Origin: Ciborinia camelliae
Lineage: Eukaryota > Ascomycota > Leotiomycetes > Helotiales > Sclerotiniaceae
Assembly: GCA_025890175.1 (NCBI GenBank)
Contig: JANPYM010000014.1
Span: 195,052-259,051 of the forward strand
DNA length: 64,000 nucleotides
Direction of reading: 5' to 3'
This document shows, one piece after another, positions 36,571 through 50,400 of the stretch (the first letter of the stretch is position 1; each line of letters opens with the position of its first letter). The notes beneath the pieces are model-generated. The model was not told the DNA's origin, searched no databases, and saw only the letters and a list, made by a program, of their open reading frames with translations. The translations under genes were made by a program, and so were the position numbers.

Positions 36571-38220
36571 ATGGTACAACCCCGGTTGTTATCAAAATAT
36601 GTCACACAATCTTTGACTCAATCGAGGAGCTTCAGTATTTCCTACCCTACTAAATCTTCCCAATTGTCTGTTGCCAAATTGCTTGGAACTTCTCCTGAGA
36701 ATGTAGACGAGGTTAAAGTCAATGTCAATGGCTTCATTCGTTCCATTAGGAATCAGAAAAAAATATCGTTCGCTTCAATTGGCGATGGCTCAAGTGTACA
36801 ACCATTACAAGCTCTTCTTACTCCACAACAAGCTGAAAGGTCTGATAGCCATACACAAGTTTCTCTTCATTCTCAATCGATCCCTAATCGTACAATAGAC
36901 TTTCGACGGGTACAGCCGTACGCCTCACCGGATACTGGAAACCTTCCCCGAACCAAAAGGCACAAAGCAATGAATTGCATGTGCTTGAAGTAAATGTTTT
37001 AGGTGCCGCGGATCCTGCCGTATGTAAGGCTTGCATGCAATACCTTATCATTGATGATCATTACTAATCTGGACTGGCAGACCTTTCCCCTGCAAAACAA
37101 ATACCATACGCCTGAATACCTACGTACTATTCCTCATTTGCGAACACGAACGCCTTTCAATTCAGCATTACTTCGATTTCGATCACAAAGTATAGCCTCC
37201 CTCACACAGTTTTTTGCCGAGCAGGACTATGTCCAAACACATCCTCCAATAATTACATCTTCAGACTGTGAAGGCGCGGGGGAAGTTTTTGAAGTGGGTA
37301 GCGCACATAAAGGGCAAGTCGGGAAAGGCGATGATGGAACATTCTTCAGATCATCGAAATACTTGACTGTCTCAAGTCAACTGCATTTGGAGGCTTTGGC
37401 TCAATCGGTAGGAAGAGTATGGACACTGTCCCCTACATTCCGAGCGGAGAAAAGTGACACACCAAGACACTTGAGTGAGTTCTACATGTTGGAAGCGGAG
37501 TGCAGCTTCGTCGAAAAAATGGACAGCATTATGGACCTTGTCGAGAATATGCTCAGACATTTGACGACGAACCTCTATTCCACTCAAGTGGGGAAAGAAA
37601 TATTGGAAGCGAAGCGCAGCGGCGACGACGAAAAAGATACTTTAGCCAGAAGACAAGAATTGACAAGAAGATGGGAGGGTGTGATGAAGGAATCCTGGCC
37701 ACGGATCACCTACACGCAAGCAATTGAAGAGCTTAACAAAAGTGGTCAAACTTTCGAACATCCTCCTACCTGGGGCTTAGGTCTTCAAGCTGAACACGAG
37801 CGCTATATTGCTAAAACGGTAGGACTTGGATCGCCTGTTTTCGTAACATCATATCCAAAATCCATCAAGCCGTTTTACATGCTACCTTCACAATCTTCAG
37901 GGATCGGAAAATCTTTGGAGACCGTCGAATGTTTTGATCTTCTGGTTCCTGAGGTATGTGAAATCGTAGGTGGATCTATGCGTGAATATAGATTGCCGGA
38001 ACTCATTTCTGCGATGCGAGCGAACGGTATGGTGCGAAGCGATGCAGGGGAAGAAGAACTTGGCTCCTTAAAATGGTACGCAGAACTGAGACGCTGGGGA
38101 AGTGTACCTCACGGAGGATTTGGCTTGGGATTCGATAGATTGTTGGGATATCTTGCCGGTGTACAGAACATCAGGGAGATAGTCACATTTCCAAGGTGGG
38201 TCGGGAGATGTGATTGCTAA
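36571..38220 (+). CDS. SLM5: mitochondrial asparaginyl-tRNA synthetase
   Basis: Exons 36571-36839, 36899-37019 and 37081-38220 give 509 residues. The introns (59 and 61 nt) have CTAAT branch sites. The start is Arg/Ser/Thr-rich without acids, consistent with import into mitochondria. An anticodon-binding OB fold spans about residues 40-130 (VNVNGFIRSIRNQKKISFASIGDG, then TAVRLTGYW). The class II catalytic core follows: IITSSDCEGAGEVFEV, KYLTVSSQLHLEALA, motif 2 TFRAEKSDTPRHLSEFYMLE near residue 250, and motif 3 GGFGLGFDRLLGYL near 475. It ends with the family-typical FPRWVGRCDC. The enzyme charges tRNA-Asn for organelle translation, as yeast Slm5 does. Confidence 0.93.
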
Positions 38221-39197
38221 GATGGGTAAGCATAGAGCATTGTGGTTTCAAGGTGGAAGTTGACACATCCCGGGACCGACTTGGCATGAGGCTTTCTCTC
38301 TGGAGAGTTCGATTGTCACAGTCTACGATTGAAGAGGATGTTGTAAGAATAGAAAGGGCCATGATATGAAATCACTAATTCATGCAGCAACAGTCTCATG
38401 GACAAAAGGGAATGCCTCATTGTGAGCAACCCGAAACGCAACCATCATCACAATCCAACGCATCTCTTCGTTCATTTCATTATATTTTAACGACGATGAC
38501 TTTCTCAGATGGCACTTGCCTACATTCCCATTTTCAGTATATTTTTAGTCATTCCTAATTTGACTTCGCCTCTTTTCGAATTATTACATGACGTTACTCG
38601 CTCCCCTTCTTCTTCACTACTCGGCCTCCAGCCGACCAACAGTCACTTTGTTCACCCCACACCTATCGGAAGCGCATGATCAAAAGTTTAAGTTACAAAT
38701 CTTTCTACAGGCCCAGAAATCAAGGGTAAATCTTCACCGAAATCATAACTCCAAACTTTTGCCCCCAAACACAACAGTACAACTCTGGGTGCATATACGA
38801 ATCTTTAGCAACCTTTGTTCTCATTTCAGCCTTATTTGCATATGCATACCCCTGGCCCCCAGATTGAGCTCTCGGCAGCACCTCGAGAAATGGTTGATGT
38901 CCATTTATTCACAAATAAATAAAATTTGATAATAAGATATCAAAAAATAAGATAAAGTTCTTACTTGAAGGTAAATTTACTTGCAGTAGGTACCCGTGAC
39001 ATTTCGAGGTTGAGTATAAAAGTTCGTTTCAAGTTTAAATTTATACCTAACGGAGGGGGAGGGCTGCGGGAGGATCGACTTGATTGCTACTTCATGGACT
39101 GCCTTCGACTCAAGGACGATTTGTGGGGGGAGGCCTCCAGGAACATAAATTCTTCAAACATTTTAAATTTATTCATTGAATATTTTTTAAATTGTTT

Positions 39198-39235
39198 TAT
39201 TATTATTATTATTATTGTTGTTGTTGTTGTTATTG
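39198..39235. repeat. TTA and TTG trinucleotide microsatellite
   Basis: Tandem ATT units pass directly into GTT units, inside an AT-rich block. Confidence 0.9.
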
Positions 39236-39751
39236 CTTTTAATTTCATTCCAACAATCCGGGTATTGAAACAACTCAGGGTATCAAAGAGGGTGTAAAGA
39301 AGAAGACTGGTTGAGCTGTATTGCACTATATTCAGCTGCCAATATGTATATCATTTACAACATCTAACGCGTAGTCGAATCAACCTGACCTTGATAGAAT
39401 TCAAATGCATTCACACAGAAGTCAAAAGAGCCTACCATTCATCCGCCAGCCGCCTCGTACAAGCGCCGAAGCGCAATCTAGAACATTGACTGGGGATATC
39501 GCAATGGGCTCTTTAATAACCTAATCTCAACCGAGATGTAACACCTTGCGTTTTGCTGTGCCTCTGAGGTAGGTAGGTGCTAGCCAGGTAGGTAGGTACC
39601 ATGCACTGCGCTTTGCTTTGGACTGACTTGAGAAGTTAAGCGCCACGACCCCGCATGTGCATGGCAAGTAAAGTCCATTCATTCATCTATTATGCTTTTT
39701 TTATGCGTGGTAATTTTTGCATTTCATCCCCCCCCCCCCCCCCAAATTAAT

Positions 39752-39761
39752 NNNNNNNNNN
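39752..39761. other. assembly gap (ten Ns)
   Basis: Ten N bases are flanked on both sides by the same sequence: GTGGTAATTTTTGCATTTCAT, a poly-C run (16 C left, 11 C right), then AAATTAAT. The open frame that appears to cross it is an artefact. Confidence 0.98.
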
Positions 39762-40823
39762 GTGGTAATTTTTGCATTTCATCCCCCCCCCCCAAATTAA
39801 TATATATATATATACATATATTTTGGATGTTTTTCACAAAATTCCACAAATCGGGCAATCGTTCCGAAACGAAAATTCCTATTCGTCCCCTCTCTCATCC
39901 GACCGTACTTTCCGTTTATTTATTCCATTTTTATTCCCTGCCCGCCCCTCCGAAAGTTCCCCAATCCTACCTCGAGCTATCCACCTACAACCTGACGATG
40001 CATTTACCCCTGTCCTAAATCAACACCCAAAATTTGGGGTCTTTAAACCTTTCTTCACCTCGCCTATTTGCTCGCATGTCCCATTGCAGTATTCTGGCAG
40101 GTACGCCTACCTAGTTACATTACAGTACACCCTCTTGCCTATTTTCACAGCCACTATAACACCACAGCCGTTGAAGAAGCTTAGGGTCTGGGTAATGTCA
40201 TGGGTAAAAGTGGTGAAACCAGTTTTTCTTCAATTATCCTGGATTACCGGGTCAAATTAAACGCGCCTCGCCGTTGCATATCTTCACTTGTCCACTTCGC
40301 CTCTTCTCCACCAAAACTCTTCAACTCACTTGCTTTGCTTGATTCCTCTCACACTACCTGTTTCCCTACCTTGCCTCGCCATACCACCCGTTTTCTGTCC
40401 GCCGTTCTTTTTTGAGGAGTCGCTCGGCTAGATTGGTCATTCATGCCGATTGTTGGTAAGAGTACAGGTCGAATCCATAGATAACCATACTGTACTTCGT
40501 TTCCATGCAATACATTTCCAACACAATACCAACTCAATAATCATCCCTTTCCCTGCCAAGCTCCAAGTACATAAACATCATGCACATCACCCTCCCGAAA
40601 CCTTAGCTGGAAGTGTCTAGTCCTCGTAGGTTAATTTAATGTTAATTCTATAGGGCACTGTTAGGGAAACGATGCGGATCGGACGTAATCTATCCGTCCT
40701 TTACTCTTAGGATCTTCCGCGAGATGTAGTCCTGACCCATGTTCAAGATGTAGAGCGCCTTGGGATGGAACCTTGCCTCGTTTACTTGTGTAAAATGTGT
40801 GCACGCATATGTGTGTATGCTTG

Positions 40824-40843
40824 TTTGTGTGTGTGTGTGTGTT
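40824..40843. repeat. TG dinucleotide microsatellite
   Basis: An alternating TG run inside intergenic sequence. Confidence 0.85.
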
Positions 40844-42892
40844 TAGACATGTGCTTGCCTCCGGTATGCATACATTAACAAAAACTTATATGGGATGGAG
40901 TCGGGATCGAGGTTCGAATCATCACTTCCGTTCCTGTGCAGAGAGAGACCCGGCGGATTGGGGCGAGGCTTGCTAGTGTGATGCGACGTTGTCGTATCGT
41001 AGTACAGTTGAAGAATATAATAGAATACAATAGTAAAAGGTGCCTGAACAATGAGAGAGACCAATCATTCCTCGTAGCGCGCCATGGTCTTTATGGGTCC
41101 TCACCTCATCTCATCCTTCGGTGTCTGGATTTTGATCCGATCAACATTGATATGTACTCGGCCATTAAATTAAGTTACTCGGCCGGAAGCAAGTACCTGA
41201 CCGATGCTCGGAGAAGAGCTCGTAGCAGAGCCTCATAATGTTCTCGTTTTACTTTGTCTTATGATTCTCTGACCTCATCTTCTCTCATCCCATCGTATGT
41301 CTCATTACGATTATATAGATAGGTAGTTGCATGTACGTCCACGTATATCCATATGCAGTAATCAATATGATCTCATCTACATCAGAACACACCTCCCAGC
41401 ACACCAAACGACGACCAAGGAAATGAACCATCCATACTCCAACATCCGTCCCAACTCCTCGCATCCATCCCGATTTCCAATTCCGAATCTCCTCAATGCT
41501 CATAGATACATACCTACCTAGCATGGTATGTTATGTAACCTTATGTTATAGGGTAGATTTAAAATAAACAATAAACAATCTCCACTCCACTCTCTTCCCC
41601 GGGCTAGGTACCCTAGCTAGTCACCCATCCACACTATGTTACCTTACCTGTCCATTCCAATTTCTACGCCGCAAAAGTTCTGCAATGTGCATATACCGTT
41701 GCACCACACCCTATGTAGGTAGGTATTCCACCTAAAACTAACTATTCGCTTCACCACACCCACCTGGCACACCACCACACCACCACCCCCCCCCACTTTC
41801 CCATCCATCCATCCATACCATCCACACCATCCATACCATCCTTCATCAAAAGCCGAGTCTCAATTCGCCTCGCCTCGTGCTCCTCGTGCATTCGCATTAA
41901 TTTGACTGGCACAGCACGACCTGACCGAATTAAATCGGCCACCTAGTTCGTCCGTCCACACATCCCATCCCCACCCACACATCCCATTAGAGTATTGCAC
42001 ATTGCATATACAACCCTAGGGACCCACGCACCGGCCCCATGCTCCAATTGGCAAACGTGAAGATTGAGGTAAGGCAAGGTAAGATGAATAAGATGAAAGA
42101 CTATGAACCACTCTGTCGGGACCAAATCACATCAGCACCTGCACATCCAATCCATCACACGTCCATTGAGTTGTTGCCACCAAAAAAAAGTCATCTCACA
42201 TCACATCACATAATTTCTTTATCAATTATATTACTTATTTGATTTGATTTTCATTTTTAGATTTTTTTTCTCTTTTTGATTCGCTATCTTTCTTGATGTG
42301 CCAGGCATCCTTTGCAAGGTAGCCAGCGCCCACTCTCAAGCTCTGAGCTCCAAGCTCCTATAATCCGTCCAATCATATGGCTCACCGATCTAATCTGATC
42401 TGATCTGATCCGGTACCTCTGCAAGCATATCTCATCTCTCTAATTCATATCATCTCGTCTGATAATGAAATATACACTACTCTGTATTGAAATTCCGCTC
42501 CCGTTTCCTTTCCTGTCTGTAGTAAGGTATCACTCTCGCTAATTACACCCATCTTGTCTTCTCTTCCTATCTCCCCCTGCCTCTCAAAGAAAGAAAGATA
42601 AAAGCAAAAAACTCCATCGCAATGCAACATCACTCATTGTCCACCTTGCTCAAAGTGAAATAAATCCTTGTTCGTTCCGCTCAGTAGAGCTAAACTTGTA
42701 CAATGAAGGTATGAAGACATTTTAAGAGGAAAAAAAGTAAAAAAAATAAGAAAAACGAAAGTGTGGGATATCATTTCGTAAAGCAAAATTCCTCTCTTCC
42801 ATACCTAACGCCTTTGTCCCCCGAACCCCCAAGTTCTTCCATTCATGTTTTTGCACGCCATACCCTTAATTCGACCAGATTTATCTCCCTCT

Positions 42893-44470
42893 CTAAATCA
42901 TGAATTTTCGATCCAATACCCTGATAGCCCTTTGATCTTCGGCCCCACTTGCAATTCCTATGTTCAATTTTCCATGTGGAATATCTGCTGTGCCTGTTGT
43001 AACACTCGATGCTTTCTTTTCCTCGTCTGCCTTTGTTTCAGCCAATTCCTTTTGCCTTGGACTATTAGATCCAGCTCTTGAGTTATTGCTACTATTCGAC
43101 TTGTTGTCTGCTATAACTGATACGGAATCTGAAGCGTGAACAAGACTAGAGATGGATGGTATTGTTTGAGCTTCGGATTTACCAATGCCATTCGGGGTTC
43201 CATTTGGAGAATTGTTTGATTGTTCATGAAGATTCTTAGGTGTCTGAGCTGGGGAAATGCTCGTTTGTCGAGGTGGTGTAGTTGTTCTTTGAATACCGTT
43301 GGCTCCATTTGTATGAATGTTGACTGGTGGAAGTGGTGCTGCTTGAGCCAACCTTGGATCAATCATTCCACTTTGTAAGGCTCTTTGGGCCATCTGTGCC
43401 TGTTGTTCCGCCTGCATCCTAGCTACATGTTCAGCACGAGGACTATGCTGTGAGTGTTGGTGTGGCTGATAGGTTGAATGCATTTGTTGTGGGGCACCGT
43501 TTTGATAGCTGTGTGGGGGCGGAGGAGGCAATGAGGAATTTGAAAGAGATGGTGGGGGTCGGTCATAGATCGTCGTTTGTGGTGGGCCTTGGGGAATGGT
43601 AGCCGGGGCATGGATGGGGCGGTGATGGGGACTGTATTGATGAGTTTGATATGGCGATGTGTGTGGAGGTCCTGGTGCAATTTGATAGGGTGAAGGATGC
43701 ATTGATCCAGGTGGGGGCGGAGGAAGTTGTGATGGGTACATCTGTTGGTGGTGAGGATATGGAGGAGTAGAAACTGGGGATGGTGGCCACGGTCCATATC
43801 CTTGGGGATAGGCATACGGAGCCCGATGCTGAGATTGATGCATGTTTGGATGTGGCTGTTGCATATAAGGACCTTGTTGCATAGGAGCCCTCGTGACTGC
43901 TGGACCTTGAGCTTCATGAACTGTCGATTCTGGATACATTCCTTTAGCAGGGACTATTCCTCGAAGTGCAGGATCACTTGTAGGTTGTAAAAGTTCGGGA
44001 GCGTTTGGATGAGGCCGAGAGTAATAGCTGATTAAATGAAGATGCTGTCCAGTCGAAGTTGTGATACTGAAGGACTGCTTCATTAAACCATCAGGTTTAT
44101 ATCTGTACCCATCTGGTCCATCTCCATCCATATCTTGATCCTCATCGCTACCCTTTCCGCTATCCGGTGTCTTTCCTCCTATTCTTCGAGCTGGTGGCGG
44201 TACAAATTGGCCTCCTCCTCTCTTTCCTTCCATCTCTCGATATGTTAAAAAGCTGCCAGAAACTCTGCTTGCGCTCCATGATTTTCCATCAGTCCATCTT
44301 CGCATTCCCGCCTCTCTTTCATCCCAAACAAATACTGATCCGGATTTTATTGATTGTCTCTCCTTCTCCGATAATCTTCTTTGTACTCGAGGTAAAAGAC
44401 CAAGTCGACAAGCTTCGAATAACTTAATCGCATCTGCAGGAGTGCGTACGTGGCCGTGGTAAGTATCCAT
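42893..44470 (-). CDS. REG1: WOPR-domain transcription regulator (Wor1/Ryp1/Sge1/Reg1 type)
   Basis: A single-exon gene of 525 residues starting MDTYHGHVRTPADAIKLFEA; an upstream in-frame Met (44521) is less likely. The first WOPR half is residues about 4-95 (ACRLGLLPRVQRRLSEKERQ, GSVFVWDEREAGMRRWTDG, SWSASRVSGSFLTYREMEGK). The second is about 120-180 (YKPDGLMKQSFSI, LHLISYYSRPHPNA). The remaining about 340 residues are rich in Pro, Gln, His and Asn, a likely activation region. WOPR proteins bind DNA and switch development: Candida Wor1, Histoplasma Ryp1, Fusarium Sge1 and Botrytis Reg1, where they control virulence, conidiation and toxin genes. MDTYHGHV and WSASRVSG place it in this branch rather than in the Pac2/Gti1 branch. 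It is preceded by an exceptionally long gene-free region (see findings). Confidence 0.93.
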   Translation of the reverse strand: MDTYHGHVRTPADAIKLFEACRLGLLPRVQRRLSEKERQSIKSGSVFVWDEREAGMRRWTDGKSWSASRVSGSFLTYREMEGKRGGGQFVPPPARRIGGKTPDSGKGSDEDQDMDGDGPDGYRYKPDGLMKQSFSITTSTGQHLHLISYYSRPHPNAPELLQPTSDPALRGIVPAKGMYPESTVHEAQGPAVTRAPMQQGPYMQQPHPNMHQSQHRAPYAYPQGYGPWPPSPVSTPPYPHHQQMYPSQLPPPPPGSMHPSPYQIAPGPPHTSPYQTHQYSPHHRPIHAPATIPQGPPQTTIYDRPPPSLSNSSLPPPPPHSYQNGAPQQMHSTYQPHQHSQHSPRAEHVARMQAEQQAQMAQRALQSGMIDPRLAQAAPLPPVNIHTNGANGIQRTTTPPRQTSISPAQTPKNLHEQSNNSPNGTPNGIGKSEAQTIPSISSLVHASDSVSVIADNKSNSSNNSRAGSNSPRQKELAETKADEEKKASSVTTGTADIPHGKLNIGIASGAEDQRAIRVLDRKFMI

Positions 44471-47400
44471 TGTAGTATATGGCTGAAGGAATTGAGTTTC
44501 GATTAAATTTGGATTGCGCAAGGCACGATATGAAAGGTGAGCTCCAAGTAGCAGTATCCCAAATCTCGGATTAAATGCGAACGCCCCCTTCTCAAGCTTT
44601 TGTTATTCACTTCTTCCCTTGTCACTTCACTCTGAATTCAATTGCTTGTATGCTCCGATTTTCACCTCGTGTTTCCGTCCTTGGTCAAGTTACGCGGTTG
44701 TATTTCTTGGCAAATTCTCGGATGTCAGAAATGGAAGCTTGTGCGGGCGGTAAGTCGGTAGATCAACGTTTTTTGATGTTTTGGAATCGAAGTGGAGATG
44801 TAATTCCACCTTTAAACGTAAATAAGGCTTTTTAGCTTTTTCTTGAAGAAAGCGCAGGTATTGTCGAGATCTTCGAGGGTGAGACGGTTGATGAAGATCT
44901 TCTCTTCGCTTCAGATAAATTGTTAGCCAAATATTCGAATCTTTTGTCCCACTCAAAAAAAATACAAGAGGAAGTCGACGCGAAGAGATGAGACAAATTG
45001 AAGCACAAGGTGACAGGAGCTTAAACTAAAGCTTCACAAAAGATGCGCGTATTCTTGCTCTCAAGACTCAAGGTAGAAAATATATCTTTAGTTGGAAGCT
45101 GAAGCTTTGTGGACAAGACTCTAGCCCTTGAGCTTTTTGTTCTCTCGAGATCAATTCTGATACAAAGGGATTCTCGAAGAGAGTAAAATGAAATTGTAGT
45201 AGAGTAGAAAAGAGGTTTGGGTGAGTGGATTGGAAAAAGTCGACGCAATTATATTGTTTTTTTCCCTTGGTGCATTGAAATTCGTGTTTGATGCGATGGA
45301 TGACATGTTTTTCTTCAAGCCTTCAAGGGAAGAAGAGGTTGTTTCGGAGGGGAAATAACTTCGTGAATTTGTGAGGCATTTCAAATATTTGGTGTTTGAG
45401 TGAATTTTGTGTAATGGGTTGGGTTGTGTTGTGTTGTGTTTTGTGTTGTGAAGGTTTGGATTTGGATTTGTTCTCCATGATGATCATGATGCTCATGATG
45501 ATGACGCACTGATGGGTGTTTGTCTCTTTGGCGAATTGCGGGAGACCGGGAGCGGGATTGAAAATAAAAAACATACAAGCAGAATAGGTACACAACAGTA
45601 AAGTAGGTACGCTACCTGCAATATATTTTTCTACCCGCAACCTTTCTTTTTACTTCCCGATTTTGGTTGAGGAATGAACAGTATGGACGATATTCAAAAG
45701 AAAGTAGTATTATTCACATACCTGATAATTCCAAAAGATTGTGTATAGTTATCTCTGCAATTCAGATGAGATATAAGGACAGTTGACTTTTTTATTTCAT
45801 TCGGGCGTTATTGACCAAGAGAATGCTTTCGTTTTGAGGCGTTGATATTGAAAGCTGATATGGCTACTCGAGTACAGCTGGTGGGTGATAGATATATGGG
45901 AAGTATCGACCCTTTAATGATTCCCCTTTTCTTCGTTGTCCAAATGTATTGAGGTCTAATAAGACTTATGGAGGGAGAAAGAGGAAGAAGAACAAGAAGA
46001 AACAAGCTTTCTATCTTTCATTGGGTTCCGTACCAGTCCTTTGGTTTTGTTAGTCGAAAGTACCGCGATATGAAAGCACGAGTACGTCGGCATAAAGTGT
46101 TAGACCCGTTGTCAAGGTGGAGAAGGAGAAGGGTTCAAGGATTTGGGGTGTTCTAGGACCTTTATGTACGATCTAATTGTCAAAATTGAGTTTGATGATC
46201 AAGCCTAAGCCTCAAACTAGTTTAAATAAAGTAGTCGGTTGTCTAATCATATATAGTCTTGTAGTCAAAGAAGATCAGACGGGTGGGGAGGATGTGGAGG
46301 GGGAGGGAAAAAGACAAGAATATGCCAATACTCGTATAATATGAATGGGGGTTTTTAGTGTAATAAGGCAGGTAGGTACTAGGTAGAAGGGTCAAGTGTA
46401 CCTATCCAGTAGTGACCAACAATAATACCAACAATACTAACAAGTAGATCCCCAGCAGACTCCATAAGTATAAAAGAAGGTTCACCGGTTGGTTGGTGAA
46501 ATCTTAGATTAAGTTTGCAGTAAAGCCTTGTTTAGATACTATCAAGGGTTGTATCCAGTTTGCAGCTCAAATATTCATTTAGATCTTCCATCTAAACTAT
46601 ATACAGCAGCATTTCGTTGCGAGTATAGTAATTGACGGGTACGCGGATTCTTTTGACTTCCAGGGGTATGAGAGTCCTGAAGTGGGTTGCCTTTATGGAT
46701 TGGCTCACCAGTATAAAGAAGATTATATTGCTCCTTTGGGTATAGATCATAGTCATCCCAAGAGATTATACCCCTTTAAGACATTATTCCTGTGTATGTA
46801 CTGTTCGGGCATCTAAAGCTTGTTGGTACCTCATGATTGCGCCAGTGTGTTCTGTTTGCTCTTACCTACCTATGTTCTTACGCCGTAGTCACGGAGGGAC
46901 TGTAGTTACAGTATTTATTTATTTTCCATTATTTGTATCAACTTGACTGACAAGCTACTGTATATTATTATTAGTCTTTCTTGTTGGCTGACTCTTGGCA
47001 ATACTAAGTAAAGCATAGCAACAGAGACAAAACATTTGAACACAAATAAGTGCCGATTCCGAAATTCTTTCTCTGAACTCCCCCTTCATTTTGTACTGGG
47101 TTGGTTGATATGTACAGACTACGGAGTACTTACTTACTATGGAACACCCAGTCCTCGAGGTTGAATCTTATTCATAAAAAGTGTATGGATTATTATGATT
47201 TTCCTAAACCATTACAACAAACGAAAGAACTTCATTTGACTTCCTTTACAATCATGGAAGTGCGAATAGAATTTCTTGGCTTCAAAGCTAAATATCTGAT
47301 TATGCTTGGTATTTTAGGTATTTCCCTCAAGAGTATCGTCAACAACTACCTATCTTCTGATCTTATTGCCTATTGGCAATAACTTTCGAGTATCTTGGGG

Positions 47401-50400
47401 CCTGGGCAAATAAACGTGTGTAAGAGATCGATCTGCTTTAAGCTTTGCTACCTACTTTAAAATGTTCCTTGCCCCTTGTAAGTTGTCAGACTTAAACAAG
47501 CAATAAAGCTTCGGACACTACCTCAATAGGGTTAAAAGGTATTCGTAATAATGTTTATGTTTTTATTCTAGAATGTTGATAAACTTAGTTTCTAATAAGA
47601 ATATTGAGCGCCGAGGGGCACTAAACCTTGTTCTGATATCATCTCCTCACCTGGCAGTTTAGCTGTTGGGTCAAATAGTATAATAATATAATAGATATAA
47701 TATAAGAGCTTATGCGGAGAATATGAAAATTTACAATATCCGATTATGTGTCTAGTTAGAATCACAAGTATCGCAACAATGACTATGTACTATTTTGTCA
47801 AGGTATCACATGATTCACATCATCTAGTATCTACTATCCACCTACCTACTCGACCATCTAATTCTTGACCGGGTCCAACAGAACAAACATCCTCGACTCC
47901 TCTCACTTCATCTTCTTTGGGCCATTTTCTTGAGATTAATATTGGTAACCAGGGTAAATCATGAGGGACCGACCCTCACTGGATTCGTAAGCTTAGAGGA
48001 TTAGAAGAAAGCATTCGGATTAGGATTGACTGATAAAACCCCTACTTTTGCATGGATTGCAACTATGAGCTTATTTCATCGCCTAGATTTGCAGAGGGTC
48101 GGCCGTTACTCTCCATCAGCCACACGAAGTATGATTACCCGACCAACTAACTGTTGGTCCAACTGTTGGTCCAACTGTTCATGTACAATATGAATATCAT
48201 CAAACGAACAGGATCAAAAAGGTAGATGTTGGAGTGTAACTGAAAAGCTTGTATTTCTTCAAGGCTCTCTAGATCCGGCAATTGAAGGAAGCTAGAGCCT
48301 GACCGAGTATACTCCAGAATAACCAACAAACCAATGTATATACCGGTATCGTAACTATTATTGCTTTACAGCAACTCATTCACTGTGATATCGTTTCGAA
48401 AGCATCACATCACCAACTTGAAGATTTTCATCCCATATCCCACGACACCCATGACACACTGACACACTGCTACACAACGGATTCATTTCCTTGGCTTGCC
48501 TATTCCCACCAAACAACTAACAATAAAGCCAGATCACAAGATCACCAAATGTTTGTTCCATTCCCATATACTCCTCGGGGCCGGGTCTCATTTTAATGCA
48601 TATCACTGCCTGGCGCAGTCAGCATATCAGTCAGTGATATACCGGCCAAGTAAGATCACAACACAAAATAACATAAAGCAAAGCCCCCGTAAAGTAACCT
48701 TAGGATCACCGGCATCTCCTCCCTGGCCCCCGAGTTAGAAAATAATGCAAACGCATGCCCTGTATGTCAGCATTCTAAAAGTATCCTATTTTATTACCCC
48801 CCCCCTCTCGCGAGCGACGCCAGTGACTGAGCAAGGCAAGCTCAAATTCGATCCAGACGGTCGGTAACGCTCTTACGACGCGATACGATGCGCATCGCAT
48901 CACATATTGTACATGTAGCCTTACAGTGCAGACACGAGAAACAGCCGCGAGAGTGGGCGAGGGATAATGAGGCCTTTCCGAGATGTTTTGTCTGAAGTTG
49001 GAAAGTTACATTTGAATGTAATGTAACTGTTTGAGATCTTTTTTTGAACGGATCAAACGGGTTATCTTGGGGTCTTTGTTTCTTTTCTTTCACAACTCAT
49101 CGCATATTCGCAATATGGGTACTATTCTCGTAGATACATTATCCAATGTACCTAGGTAACACACCTTAACCATAATCATGACCAGGACACAACATCTGGC
49201 CAAGATGAGCACAGCCGCCGTCGCAAATCCTACGCACGGCGGCACGGTGTAGACGCAACAGTCTAATCCTCTCTTAACTTAATTTTCTTCATAACATGGC
49301 ATGAATCTAGAACAGCGTGCCTTGCCCATCCATTCTATTATCCAACGCGGCCCCAAGTTCCAACATAGCAAACAAACCCTCTCGCTCTCCATCTCCCCGT
49401 CATATCATCGGTCCCGAATCATCTCCTCGAGTATTCAACACCCTCACGCAACTTTGATATGTAAGTCTGACGAATCCGGTGGATCTTCCTTTTCAAAACC
49501 TCCATGGGGCCCCTTCATCTTATGCCATCAAACTCGCACCAGTCTTCAACATTTAAAATAAGAGTATACGAATCTTCCGATCAAAGCGGAGCGGAGTTAT
49601 CCCACTCTGACATTGAAACACATTGTTTTCATGAAGTTTAAAGTTCGCAATCAACCTTGCGGGATACAGTTTTCTATGCTGAAATGAAGATTTTCGCGGA
49701 GTTGCGGGGATATTTCCTGTAGATTGATTGTCCTGCGACGGCTTTAATCCATTGATAGGCTATAGTAGCTCTCTCTAATGTCCAAGACCCAACCCCTCCT
49801 CATGGTTGATCCGGTTCCAAACATCATATTATCATTCAATCTTATCTTGTTTGACCTGCTATTACATCCCAACTCCCATTTACAATACATATACACCTTC
49901 GTAGGAATATAGACCGAGTTGAGGATTAGATGCGCTGGCTCTTCCCAGAATCACGAATCTCTTACCATCTTAATTACAGCCACCAACAAATAGTATCTAC
50001 ATATCTACCTAGGGATCTATCTATCCACCTATCTATCAACTATACCAACCAACCAAAAAGTTTGTCAACCGGCAAATTCTATATGCCAAATTGCCAATAT
50101 TCGAGCACTTAATAATCAATCAAAGAAGCAGTCATCATCCTCGTTGTTTGTATAAGGTTATGTTCATCCGAAGCATAAGGCCAAGGAGGGCATAAATCTG
50201 CATACCTATACATGTTAGTTAAATTTTGAACACATCATCTGATAACCGCAAATTTCAATAACCTCCATTATTTTGAAATGATACTGCATACCTGCATATG
50301 TCATCCAACATTAAATCGGGCCCAGAATATGGTGGCAGTGACAGTGGGAGAAGAATACCCAAGTCTCAATTGTCTCGATAGTGTTGGTATTTTCCATGAA

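Larger units (their letters stand above)
38221..42892. other. gene-poor 4.7-kb region with microsatellites and an assembly gap
   Basis: No gene is supported. The region holds TTA/TTG trinucleotides (39198-39235), poly-C tracts with an N gap (39707-39802), a TG run (40824-40843), poly-C at about 41787 with CATC runs after it, and many ACCTACCT motifs. The final part (42640-42890) is the 3' flank of the WOPR gene. Confidence 0.5.

Noticed and set aside
39692..40018. Open frame crossing the N gap
   Set aside because: It depends on ambiguous bases and on a duplicated flank; not a gene.
40905..40930. GGTTCGAATC, similar to a tRNA B-box
   Set aside because: Flanking bases do not form a T-stem, and no matching acceptor stem or A-box was found.
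43111..43990. Several frames of 75-164 codons overlapping the WOPR gene
   Set aside because: They are off-frame or antisense shadows of the Gln/His/Pro-rich region of the intact 525-residue frame.
46380..47700. Possible solo LTR of a retroelement
   Set aside because: Some TGTTGG-like and TATAAA-like elements are present, but no paired termini, target duplication or coding relic could be shown.
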